From: Prosopocoilus inquinatus
Taxonomy: Eukaryota > Arthropoda > Insecta > Coleoptera > Lucanidae
DNA length: 64,000 bases
Assembly (NCBI GenBank): GCA_036172665.1
Contig: CM069872.1
Coordinates: forward strand, 54,174,101 to 54,238,100
Reading direction: 5' to 3'
In this document: positions 12,661-24,180 of the stretch, in pieces
Numbering within the stretch: position 1 is the first letter of the stretch
Layout of the letters: each line of letters opens with the position of its first letter
Program-made: the position numbers and the translations under genes
The notes under the pieces: generated by a model
What the model was told of the DNA's origin: nothing
What the model saw: only the letters and a program-made list of their open reading frames with translations
The model's database searches: none

Positions 12661-14556
12661 GTATGTGAGGGTGACGCCGGGCTGGAGAATAATTTCATTA
12701 CCACCTAGTCGGAATATTTTTTGTTTTAGATTTGCGATTTCTTTCAACCAAACTTAAGTGGAATGTATGGGGGCGTTACTTTGCCCTCTATTGGTTACCG
12801 TTTATGTCATCAAGTCGTTGCGAGTTTCAACCTACGCGAACTTTCGATTCGCGGTTATGATTGTTGTGTGTTAGGGTGACGTAGGGCTGGAGAATAATTT
12901 CATTACCACCCAGTCGGAATTTCTTTTCTTTTAAATTTGCGATTTCTTTCAACCAAACTTAAGTGGAATCTATGGCGGCGTTACTTTGCCCCCTATTGGT
13001 TACTGTATATGTCATCAAGCCGTTGCGAGTTTCAACCTACGCGAACTTTCGACTCGCGGTTATGATTTTTGTGTGTTAGGGTGACACCGGGCTGGAGAAT
13101 AATTTCATTACCACCTAGTCGGAATTTTTTTTGTTTTAGATTTGCGATTTCTTTCAACCAAACTTAAGTGGAATGTATGGGGGCGTTACTTTGCCCCCTA
13201 TTGGTTACCGTTTATGTCATCAAGTCGTTGCGAGTTTCAACCTACGCGAACTTTCGATTCGCGGTTATGATTGTTGTGTGTTAGGGTGACGTAGGGCTCG
13301 AGAATAGTTTAATTACGACCCAGTCGAAATTTCTTTTCTTTTAGATTTGCGATTTCTATCAACAAAACTTAAGTGGAATCTATGGCGGCGTTACTTTGCC
13401 CCCTATTGGTTACTGTTTATGACATCAAGCCGTTGCGAGTTTCAACCTGCGCGAACTTTCGACTCGCGGTTATGATTGTTGTGTGTTAGGGTGACGCCGG
13501 GCTGGAGAATAATTTCATTACCACCTAGTCGGAATTTTTTTTGTTTTAGATTTGCGATTTCTTTCAACCAAACTTAAGTGGAATGTATGGGGGCGTTACT
13601 TTGCCCCCTATTGGTTACCGTTTATGTCATCAAGTCGTTGCGAGTTTCAACCTACGCGAACTTTCGATTCGCGGTTATGATTGTTGTGTGTTAGGGTGAC
13701 GTAGGGCTCGAGAATAGTTTAATTACGACCCAGTCGAAATTTCTTTTCTTTTAGATTTGCGATTTCTTTCAACAAAACTTAAGTGGAATCTATGGCGGCG
13801 TTACTTTGCCCCCTATTGGTTACTGTTTATGACATCAAGCCGTTGCGAGTTTCAACCTGCGCGAACTTTCGACTCGCGGTTATGATTGTTGTGTGTTAGG
13901 GTGACGCCGGGCTGGAGAATAATTTCATTACCACCTAGTCGGAATTTTTTTTGTTTTAGATTTGCGATTTTTTTCAACCAAACTTAAGTAGAATGTATGG
14001 GGGCGTTACTTTGCTCCCTATTGGTTACCGTTTATGTCATCAAGTCGTTGCGAGTTTCAACCTACGCGAACTTTCGATTCGCGGTTATGATTGTTGTGTG
14101 TTAGGGTGACGTAGGGCTCGAGAATAGTTTAATTACGACCCAGTCGAAATTTCTTTTCTTTTAGATTTGCGATTTCTTTCAACAAAACTTAAGTGGAATC
14201 TATGGCGGCGTTACTTTGCCCCCTATTGGTTACTGTTTATGACATCAAGCCGTTGCGAGTTTCAACCTACGCGAACTTTCGACTCGCGGTTATGATCGTT
14301 GTGTGTTAGGGTGACGTAGGGCTGGAGAATAGTTTCATTACCACCCAGTCGGAATTTCTTTTCTTTTAAATTTGCGATTTTTTTTGAACCAAACTTAAGT
14401 GGAATGTATGGCGGCGTTACTTTGCCCCATATTGGTTACTGTTTATGTCATCAAGCCGTTGCGAGTTTCAACCTGCGCGAACTTTCGACTCGCGGTTATG
14501 ATTATTGTGTGTTAGGGTGACGTAGGGCTGGAGAATAGTTTCATTACCACCTAGCA
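12661..14556. repeat. 205-bp satellite array, ~9 units with dimeric higher-order structure
   Basis: The anchor word GCGGTTATGA recurs at 12851, 13056, 13261, 13466, 13671, 13876, 14081, 14286 and 14492, a spacing of exactly 205 bp (206 for the last). Two unit types alternate: one has CTTTCGATTCGCGG, the other CTTTCGACTCGCGG. In the central part the first also carries GACGCCGGGCTGGAG and ends in a long T run, and the second carries CGTAGGGCTCGAG and TTTAATTACGACC, giving a ~410-bp higher-order period. The first and last units are more alike and merge with flanking DNA. There is no coding capacity. Confidence 0.93.
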
Positions 14557-15535
14557 AATTTATTTTTTTTACTACCTACTATTTATTTGTGTTCTTCTTG
14601 GATTTATTCGAGTATTTTCTTCGTTTTTAATTTATTTAATCTTCTCGTCGCCGTCCTGTCATAAAATACAGTCGTTCGGTTGACGTTTACGTTAACGCAG
14701 CGTCCCAGGTGATAAATTGCAATTATCAGCGCGGTCGCCGGTAAATGGTTTACGCAGCTGCGCGAGGAAATAAACTAATAAATCGATCGGCGTTTGATAA
14801 TTGCGACGACGGATTGATTTAGCGAGTCCATTGTCGGAGCCGGGCCGTCTAGCGAGCCGCGTAATTTACCACATAAGGAGCCCCCCTATTCTCCATAGAA
14901 TCATAATAATGCGAGCGGAGCGCGCCGCCGCTCCGATAAATCGGCCGCGCGCAAAAATAAATTCGCCGCTCAACAAATTACGAAACATTCGCGCCGAGAC
15001 AATGGCAAAATGCAACGCGACGCGAACGAAGGGGGCAATATCGATAAGCTCGTAAATTCTGGGGCCAAATAAGGCGCGCGCGTTCTCCACCTCTCCGATC
15101 TACCAATAGCAGAAAAATGTTAATTATCGTAGAGCTAGGCTAGACAAAGACAGCGGGCAGGCAGACGCAGACTTCCTCAACGCAATTAATAATAATATTT
15201 TTAGGCGCTCGCCACAAATTCCGGAAACGTCTTCCTTTTATTTTCACCATCTTCGAGAGATTACTAAGTTTAGAACTTTATTTCTGTCCGTCTCGTTCCG
15301 GCGTTTCTACCAACCAACACCCTCCCTCCCCCCCCAACCCACCTCCCCTCCGGCCACCTCTTTTATCCTTCCGTTCATACAGCCACGAACACCTATTATG
15401 AACGATGAAAAACCATCAACAGTTAAGTTAAGACGGGGGTTAATGGAATGAGGGGGGAGGTTGAAAAATTCTCGCCTAAGAACGTACTCCCCCCCCCCAC
15501 CCTGTATATTATTTTCAGCCAAAAACGTGCTAGCG
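14557..15535. other. Inter-satellite spacer
   Basis: About 1 kb between two satellite arrays. It contains a GC-richer segment (14690-15100) with many CG-rich words and no credible exon, then polypyrimidine tracts with C runs at 15307-15350 and 15488-15502. Frames on both strands here are composition artefacts. Nothing regulatory could be named. Confidence 0.4.
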
Positions 15536-16721
15536 TTTGAACAGAACAACGGCCCTCTGGTTTGAGATGAACGGTCGAAAATTATTGTAAAGGATCGAAT
15601 ATTCAGTATTTGGTAGAAATGCAACGTTTTTCTAAAGCTTATGTTGTGATTGAATAATGCTATAATTAATAATGACGCGCGCAAACAAGTCAGGGTTCAA
15701 GGATCAAGGTCAGGGTCAGGGATCGAGCCACAATATTACCCCTAATTATGCACACGATTAAGGATTTTTAATGCATGGCAAATGCAACACCCGATGTCCC
15801 TCCTCTGGATAATAAATCAGGGAAGAGAAAAGTGCACGAATGCGTGGCAATATTACCCCTAATTATGCACACGATTAAGGATTTTTTTTGCATATCAAGT
15901 GCAACTTCCGATGTCTCTCCTCTGGATAGAGGAGAAAAGTGATTTTTTTTAAAGAATTGAGGGCGTGTTTTTTTTTAAATTCAGACCTGCCCTTGAGCAA
16001 TCAGACATCCTTGTGTCAAGGTCAGGGTTAGGGATCGAGTTACAATATTACCCCTAATTATGCACACGATTAAGGACTCTTATGCATAGCAAACGCAACA
16101 TCCGATGTCCCCCCCTCTGGATATAAATCAGGGAAGAGAAAAGTGCATAAATGCCCCGCAATATTATCCCTAATTATGCACGCGATTAAGGATTTTTTAT
16201 GCATAGCAAATGCAACATCCGATGTCCCTCCTCTGGATATAAATCAGGGAAGAGAAAAGTGCATAAATGCTTGGCAATATTATCCCTAATTATGCACATG
16301 ATTAAGGACTCTTATCCATATCAAATCTGGATATAAATCAGGGAAGAGAAAAGTGCATAAATGCGCCGCAATATTATCCCTAATTATGCACAGGATTAAG
16401 GATCTTTTATGCATAGCAAATGCAACATCCGATGTCTCCCCTCTGGATACAAATCAGAGAGGAGAAAAGTGATTTTTTTAAGAATTGAGGGCGTGCTTTT
16501 TTTTTTTTTGAAATTCGGACCTGCCCTTTAGCAATCAGGCATCCTTGTGTCAAAAATTCAACGTCACCATCGGATTCTCCGAAGCTTTCTATTTATTGAA
16601 GATCGCCGTTTCGTAATCTGACGCCGTTTAGGGGTTGAAAAAAATTCCCAAAAATATGTTCATAAATTATAACGAGGCGACTAACCCTCTTTATTTGATT
16701 CGACGGGTGGCCATGACCAAA

Positions 16722-16795
16722 ACTCGTCGCCATATTTGTAAATATTTATCAATTAGCTGCGATTCTTACAAATATTTACAAATATGCCGACGAGT
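16722..16795. repeat. 26-bp-arm hairpin in macrosatellite unit 1
   Basis: Arms 16722-16747 and 16770-16795 are inverted copies (ACTCGTCG-C/G-CATATTTGTAAATATTT) with one mismatch and a 22-nt loop. The same structure recurs at 17599-17672 and 18477-18550. It is the most structured part of the ~877-bp unit. Confidence 0.85.
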
Positions 16796-17598
16796 CTTGG
16801 TGCTGCGATTCTCATTGGACCGACAGAGTCGCACTTGATGGACCGTCGAGGTTTTAAGGACCACCATTTTCAGCGACGGAGAAAAATTATTTTTAAGGTT
16901 CGTCGATGGCACGGGGCACGGTACATGAAGGTATTCTTGTATGTTCAACAACGGCCCTCTGGTTTGAGATGAACGGTCGAAAATTATTGTAAAGGATCGA
17001 ATATTCAGTATTTGGTAGAAATGCAACGTTTTTCTAAAGCTTATGTTGTGATTGAATAATGCTATAATTAATAATGACGCGCGCAAACAAGTCAGGGTTC
17101 AAGGATCAAGGTCAGGGTCAGAGATCGAGCCACAATATTACCCCTAATTATGCACACGATTAAGGACTCTTATGCATAGCAAACGCAACATCCGATGTCC
17201 CCCCCTCTGGATATAAATCAGGGAAGAGAAAAGTGCATAAATGCGCCGCAATATTATCCCTAATTATGCACAGGATTAAGGATTTTTTATGCATAGCAAA
17301 TGCAACATCCGATGTCTCCCCTCTGGATACAAATCAGAGAGGAGAAAAGTGATTTTTTTTTAAGAATTGAGGGCGTGTTTTTTTTTGAAATTCGGACCTG
17401 CCCTTTAGCAATCAGGCATCCTTGTGTCAAAAATTCAACGTCACCATCGGATTCTCCGACGCTTTCTATTTATTGAGGATCGCCGTTTTGTAATCTGACG
17501 CCGTTTAGGGGTTGAAAAAAATTCCCAAAAATATGTTCATAAATTATAACGAGGCGACTAACCCTCTTTATTTGATTCGACGGGTGGCAACGACCAAA

Positions 17599-17672
17599 AC
17601 TCGTCGCCATATTTGTAAATATTTATCAATTAGCTGCGATTCTTACAAATATTTACAAATATGCCGATGAGT
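17599..17672. repeat. Hairpin in macrosatellite unit 2
   Basis: Same inverted repeat as at 16722-16795. The right arm reads GATGAGT here in place of GACGAGT, adding a second mismatch to the stem. Confidence 0.8.
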
Positions 17673-18476
17673 CTTGGTGCTGCGATTCTCATTGGACCGA
17701 CAGAGTCGCACTTGATGGACCGTCGAGGTTTTAAGGACCACCATTTTCAGCGACGGAGAAAAATTATTTTTAAGGTTCGTCGATGGCACGGGGCACGGTA
17801 CATGAAGGTATTCTTGTATGTTCAACAACGGCCCTCTGGTTTGAGATGAACGGTCGAAAATTATTGTAAAGGATCGAATATTCAGTATTTGGTAGAAATG
17901 CAACGTTTTTCTAAAGCTTATGTTGTGATTGAATAATGCTATAATTAATAATGACGCGCGCAAACAAGTCAGGGTTCAAGGATCAAGGTCAGGGTCAGGG
18001 ATCGAGCCACAATATTACCCCTAATTATGCACACGATTAAGGACTCTTATGCATAGCAAACGCAACATCCGATGTCCCCCCCTCTGGATATAAATCAGGG
18101 AAGAGAAAAGTGCATAAATGCGCCGCAATATTATCCCTAATTATGCACAGGATTAAGGATTTTTTATGCATAGCAAATGCAACATCCGATGTCTCCCCTC
18201 TGGATACAAATCAGAGAGGAGAAAAGTGATTTTTTTAAGAATTGAGGGCGTGCTTTTTTTTTTTGAAATTCGGACCTGCCCTTTAGCAATCAGGCATCCT
18301 TGTGTCAAAAATTCAACGTCACCATCGGATTCTCCGACGCTTTCTATTTATTGAGGATCGCCGTTTTGTAATCTGACGCCGTTTAGGGCTTGAAAAAAAT
18401 TCCCAAAAATATGTTCATAAATTATAACGAGGCGACTAACCCTCTTTATTTGATTCGACGGGTGGCCACGACCAAA

Positions 18477-18550
18477 ACTCGTCGCCATATTTGTAAATAT
18501 TTATCAATTAGCTGCGATTCTTACAAATATTTACAAATATGCCGACGAGT
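18477..18550. repeat. Hairpin in macrosatellite unit 3
   Basis: Third copy of the inverted repeat, with arms 18477-18502 and 18525-18550 and the single internal mismatch of unit 1. The macrosatellite decays about 150 bp further right. Confidence 0.8.
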
Positions 18551-18710
18551 CTTGGTGCTGCGATTCTCATTGGACCGACAGAGTCGCACTTGATGGACCG
18601 TCGAGGTTTTAAGGACCACCATTTCCAGCGACGGAGAAAAATTATTTTTAGGGTTCGTCGATGGTACGGGGCAAGGTACATGAAGGTATTCTTGTATGTT
18701 TCGGTCGCTA

Positions 18711-19930
18711 AATAAGACACGCGGATTTTTTTTTTGAGAATCAAGGACGTCTGCTTTTTGAAGTCTGGACCTGCAATTGAGTAATGAGACATCCGAGTGT
18801 CAAAAATACGTCAATTTCTGTGCTGGACCACATTTCAGTTCAGATTAATCGATTTTGAGGATGGGCTATTCCCCCACCTAATGAATCAGGCCTGTATGAA
18901 GTGGGCGTTGATATAATATGAAGATTTGTGAGCGCGTTTAACGAAACGATCTTTTATATTTCATTTGATTTCTCATAAAATCATCTTTTCTTTATGATAA
19001 TAAGCGATATTTAACGAGCTGTTTACGCGAACAAGACAGTATAAAAGGCTGTACAATGTCAGCGTCTAAAAATAAAACGCGCCGAACGTGAAATGTACGT
19101 AAATTTGATATCTCGAACGACAAGCACTATTAACAGGTCTCATGTTTGATCTACAACAACAGGTAGGTAACATATCTCGAGTTCTTGCAGGCTTCTGGAA
19201 GTCCATAAGAGGACTTGCCGGGCCGGAGCAGACTGCCTGGCTCTGCTGTGAGAGAGTTCAGTTGCCCATTATTGCAGATAAAGAGGATTCTACAAGAGAT
19301 GCGGCTTGCATATCGAAGCGGCCCGTACTTTATTGCTTTGCAGATTGTGAGAACTTACCTACTCCAGGAGAAAAACAATCCGAAGGATTGTCGCTCGAGG
19401 AATTAACAGTACGCAGCAATGTTGCACCGTGCATTACTATTGTTTTATTATTTTTTGCGCGCGGCAAAAAAAAAGTGTATCGCTTCTGCGAACGCCGCAT
19501 GGACATAGGCGGTCACACACGTTGGCTTTTATTGGTTTACGAAGAATCTAGAGTTCTTTGTCTCATTTTTATATCGATCCATCGATCGATCGCGGTTTCA
19601 TTTTTCTAATTTTTGCTTTTGCCGTCTTTATGGCAGGCAAAAAGTACATCCTTCATTCTGCACTGACCACGATGGGTTAATGGAAACAAAATACAATTAT
19701 TTCTATTTTATTTTAATTTTTTCTAATGACCAACTCCATTACCTACTGGACCTAAGGAAAACGAATAAGTAAGTCCCGCATACCTTCGGCGATCGACGAT
19801 AAGCTTCGGGCTTAAGCCTTAGTGCCCTAGGGTAGCGGTACCCCAAAGTACCAGCCATAAATTGACAGCGAATGACGTCACAAGACAAAATACTGCGAAC
19901 ATTAAGTACATTTTTTGATTTGCCAGTAAA
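18711..19930. other. Spacer between macrosatellite and 448-bp array
   Basis: Mostly unique sequence. A plus-strand frame of 155 codons at 19142-19609 begins with ATG but shows no domain, no family likeness and unusual composition in its second half, so it is not called as a gene. ATCGATCC-type repeats lie near 19575-19592. No RNA gene was seen. Confidence 0.4.
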
Positions 19931-22765
19931 GTGGTAAACATCAACGTCATGCAAAGAAAAACACAAAAGGTTTCTTTTTCAGGCGTTTGGAATTTTCTCC
20001 AAAATAAAAGAAAAATCCATCGCGTTTTTATTTATTTTCATTGTTGATTTCATGAAAAATCGACAAAAACAAACGAAGAATCGATCAGTAGAATTCAATC
20101 AGTAAAACAAACGAAGAATGTCGACGATTCTCCACCGCACCTGCGCATGAAAAACTCGAGGGATTCACGAAAGCTTTCAAGAAGAAATTGCACTAAACGT
20201 TAACTCAAATAAAAAAAATAAAATAAATAAATGAATATTTGCGGAAACCTTTTGATAATCAAAGTTGAATCAAAATTCAAATAAACAAAACAATGAAATA
20301 AATAAATTTAAAAAACAAAACAAATGAAAATTCTCGGAAACTTTTTGACAATCAGAGACGAAGAAGAAGAAGAAGAAAACTTCAGTGAAACGAGACGAAC
20401 GAAGACGAAACGTGCAGATTCAGAAGAACGAAAAACAAAAGAAGAACGACGACGAAACAAATAGTGGTAAACGTCAACGTCATGCAAAAAAAAGAACACA
20501 AAAGGTTTTTTTCTTCAGGCGTTTGGAATTTTCTCCAAAATGAAAGAAAAATCCATCGCGTTTTTATTTATTTTCATCAACTCATATAAAAAAAAAATAA
20601 AATAAACAAATGAATGTTTGCGGAAACCTTTTGATAATCAAAGACGAAGAAGGAAACGTCAGTGAAACTAAATGTCAGTTCAAATAAACAAAACAATGAA
20701 ATAAATAAATTTAAAAAACAAAACAAATGAAAATTCTCGGAAACTTTTTGACAGTCAGAGACGAAGAAGAAGAAGAAAAAGAAAACTTCAGTGAAACGTA
20801 ATGAATCGATTAATTGGGAAAAAGAAACAAAAGAGAAACGAGACGAACGATGACGAAACGTGCAGATTCAGAAGAACGAAAAACAAAAGAAGAACGACGA
20901 CGAAACAAATAGTGGTAAACGTCAACGTCATGCAAAAAAAAGAACACAAAAGGTTTTTTTCTTCAGGCGTTTGGAATTTTCTCCAAAATGAAAGAAAAAT
21001 CCATCGCGTTTTTATTTATTTTCATCAACTCAAATAAAAAAAAAATACAATAAACAAATGAATGTTTGCGGAAACCTTTTGATAATCAAAGACGAAGAAG
21101 GGAACGTCAGTGAAACTAAATGTCAGTTCAAATAAACAAAACAATGAAATAAATAAATTTAAAAAACAAAACAAATGAAAATTCTCGGAAACTTTTTGAC
21201 AGTCAGAGACGAAGAAGAAGAAGAAAAAGAAAACTTCAGTGAAACGTAATGAATCGATTAATTGGGAAAAAGAAACAAAAGAGAAACGAGACGAACGATG
21301 ACGAAACGTGCAGATTCAGAAGAACAAAAAACAAAAGAAGAACGACGACGAATCAAATAGTGGTAAACGTCAACGTCATGCAAAAAAAAGAACACAAAAG
21401 GTTTTTTTCTTCAGGCGTTTGGAATTTTCTCCAAAATGAAAGAAAAATCCATCGCGTTTTTATTTATTTTCATCAACTCATATAAAAAAAAAATAAAATA
21501 AACAAATGAATGTTTGCGGAAACCTTTTGATAATCAAAGACGAAGAAGGAAACGTCAGTGAAACTAAATGTCAGTTCAAATAAACAAAACAATGAAATAA
21601 ATAAATTTAAAAAACAAAACAAATGAAAATTCTCGGAAACTTTTTGACAGTCAGAGACGAAGAAGAAGAAGAAAAAGAAAACTTCAGTGAAACGTAATGA
21701 ATCGATTAATTGGGAAAAAGAAACAAAAGAGAAACGAGACGAACGATGACGAAACGTGCAGATTCAGAAGAACGAAAAACAAAAGAAGAACGACGACGAA
21801 ACAAAGAGTGGTGAACGTCAACGTCATGCAAAAAAAAAGAACACAAAAGGTTTTTTTCTTCAGGCGTTTGGAATTTTCTCCAAAATGAAAGAAAAATCCA
21901 TTGCGTTTTTATATATTTTCATCAACCCAAATAAAAAAAAATACAATAAACAAATGAATGTTTGCGGAAACCTTTTGATAATCAAAGACGAAGAAGGGAA
22001 CGTCAGTGAAACTAAATGTCAGTTCAAATAGACAAAACAATGAAATAAATAAATTTAAAAAACGAAACAAATGAAAATTCTCGGAAACTTTTTGACAATC
22101 AGAGACGAAGAAGAAGAAGAAGAAGAAAACTTCAGTGAAACGTAATGAATCGATTAATTGGGAAAAAGAAACAAAAGAGAAACGAGACGAACGATGACGA
22201 AACATGCAGATTCAGAAGAACGAAAAACAAAAGAAGAACGACGACGAAACAAATAGTGGTAAACGTCAACGTCATGCAAAAAAAAGAACACAAAAGGTTT
22301 TTTTCTTCAGGCGTTTGGAATTTTCTCCAAAATGAAAGAAAAATCCATCGCGTTTTTATTTATTTTCATCAACTCAAATAAAAAAAATAAAATAAACAAA
22401 TAAATGTTTGCGGAAACCTTTTGATAATCAAAGACGAAGAAGGGAACGTCAGTGAAACTAAATGTCAGTTCAAATAAACAAAACAATGAAAAAACAAAAC
22501 AAATGAAAATTCGCGGAAACTTTTTGACAATCAGAGACGAAGAAGAAGAAGAAGAAGAAGAAAACTTCAGTGAAACGTGATGAATTGATTAATTGGGAAA
22601 AAGAAACAAAAGAGAAACGAGACGAACGATGACGAAACATGCAGATTCAGACGAACGAAAAACAAAAGAAGAACGACGACGAAACAAATAGTGGTAAACA
22701 TCAAAGTCATGCAAAAAAAAACAAAAGGTTTTTTTTTTCAGGGGTTTGGAATTTTCTCCTGGCGA
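19930..22765. repeat. 448-bp tandem array, about five to six copies
   Basis: ATGAATCGATTAATTGGG recurs at 20801, 21249 and 21697, and at 22145 with the same spacing of exactly 448 bp; a more degenerate copy follows near 22580 and partial ones lie at 19930-20680. Each unit is very A-rich on the plus strand, with AACAAAAG and AACAAATG words, a GAA trinucleotide run that varies in length, and GCGTTTGGAATTTTCTCC. Each of the first four full units carries the same 63-78-codon plus frame of Lys/Arg-rich low-complexity sequence, which looks like a by-product of recent duplication. Confidence 0.92.
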
Positions 22766-23540
22766 TTCTTCCCTTTCCAAATGCGTTAGTAATGTCAAAT
22801 GGAGTTGAACAATTATGAAACACGTAAAACCGTCGCTTTTTTTTGTTTGCTTACGTCAGCGTGCGTCATTTTTGCTGCATTACGTGACGTCATTCACCAT
22901 CACATTACGCGCCATCCTAGAAAACCAAAGATTTTCGGAAACCTTAAAGCCGGTAATCCTAACAAGTTTCCAATAATAATAATAATAATAATAATAACAA
23001 TAATAAAAGACACCTTCGCCTTTTACAGATTTTTTTATTCGTTTTATTACAATTTAGTTTATTTTTATTGATAATCACTTTTAGGTTAGGATTTAGGTTA
23101 ATCATTTGGGAAACAGTTGCGCGAAGAAGAACGAAAAGTTCGCGGCACGTTAAAGACACGACGACCCACCGCATAATTAATTCGTCATAAACATGCTGAA
23201 AACAAACGCCGCGCGTTTTTTTCCTTTTCTTCTTCTTCTTCCCTCCGACCTCCTCCTGCATCAGATAATCCGCACGGTGGCAAAGACCACTTTTTTCGAA
23301 ACGGGAAACGACCACGTACGGCCCGAACAATGTCCGCCGGTCAAAAGACTCGGTACGACCGGTACGCACTCACTACCGTCTCCCCGATCGCTATTGTTTA
23401 CTTTTATTTGTCGCATAAATAATTGCCAACCTGTTATATGACTCACGGCCGATCCTGATCGATTTTTTCGCCGTCGATTTCAAGTTCTGCAAAACTCGAC
23501 GGATATAAATAAAACTGCCGATGGCCGCCGCCGCCGCGCG
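22766..23540. other. Spacer with AAT microsatellite
   Basis: Unique AT-rich sequence. An AAT/ATA trinucleotide run lies at 22975-23006. A GC-richer block at 23270-23380 has no exon signature that can be defended. Nothing else was recognised. Confidence 0.4.
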
Positions 23541-24180
23541 TCTCTCCTCGTCGTCCGTTCTCAAATCGAAAACCATTTCGCTCCATCACAACAAAAAAAA
23601 AAAACAAACAATAAAAAAACAAAAGAAAACTGACGTGAGTGACGGTTGAAAGAATATGGTGGACGAAAAACAAAAGAATCGATTTTCTTTCGTTTTCCGC
23701 AAAACTCGACGGATATATGTAAATAAAACTGCCGACCGCCGCCGCGTCGTCGTCCGTTCTCAAATCGAAAACCACAAAAAAAAAACAAAAGAAAATCGAC
23801 GGAAGTAACGTTTGAAAGAATATAGTGGACGTAAAACAAAAGGCTCGATTTTCTTTTGTTTTCCCCAAAACTCGACGGACATTAATAAAACTGCCGTCCG
23901 TCGTCGCGTTGCGTAGTCGTCCGTTCTCAAATCGAAAACCACAAAAAAAAACAAAAGAAAATTGACGGAAGTAACGTTTGTAAGAATATGGTGGACGTAA
24001 AACAAAAGGCACGATTTTCTTTTGTTTTCCCCAAAACTCGACGGACATAAATAAAACTGCCGTTCGTCGCCGCGTCGCGTCGTCGTCCGTTCTCAAATCG
24101 AAAACCACAAAAAACAAAAACAAAAGAAAAATGACGTAAGTAACGTTTGAAAGAACAAGATGGTGGACGAAAAACAAAAG
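23540..24180. repeat. Diverged 160-200-bp tandem repeats, four copies
   Basis: GTTCTCAAATCGAAAACCA recurs at about 23557, 23756, 23932 and 24089, each followed by an A-rich CAAAAGAAAA block and AACTCGACGGA. Spacing varies from 157 to 199 bp because of indels in the CGTCG-rich part. Because the unit is open on the minus strand, overlapping minus frames of up to 244 codons arise; they repeat with the DNA and are not genes. Confidence 0.85.

Larger units (their letters stand above)
15536..18710. repeat. ~877-bp macrosatellite, about three copies, with nested ~117-bp subrepeats
   Basis: The word ACGGCCCTCTGGTTTGAG recurs at about 15549, 16951 and 17828; the last two copies are 877 bp apart and near identical, while the first is 1.4 kb long because it carries extra subrepeats. 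The subrepeat word CTAATTATGCAC recurs about every 116-118 bp between 15.74 and 16.39 kb. Each full unit also has a T-run block, a stretch with an inverted repeat and AGGTCA/GGGTCA words. The repeated minus-strand frame of about 47-106 codons is carried passively by the units and has no recognised domain. Confidence 0.9.

Noticed and set aside
15307..15684. 125-codon minus-strand frame and its shorter copies at 16766-17086 and 17643-17963
   Set aside because: The frame is part of the macrosatellite unit; its N-terminal half repeats with the DNA while the rest changes with neighbouring sequence, and no protein family matches.
19142..19609. 155-codon plus-strand frame starting with ATG
   Set aside because: No family resemblance, no splice support, odd composition in its second half, and it lies between two satellites.
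23443..24177. 244-codon minus-strand frame, the longest single frame outside the genes
   Set aside because: It runs through four copies of a DNA repeat and simply repeats the same peptide (e.g. VVFDLRTDD) in shifted frames; composition is Phe/Val-rich from T-rich DNA and no domain is present.
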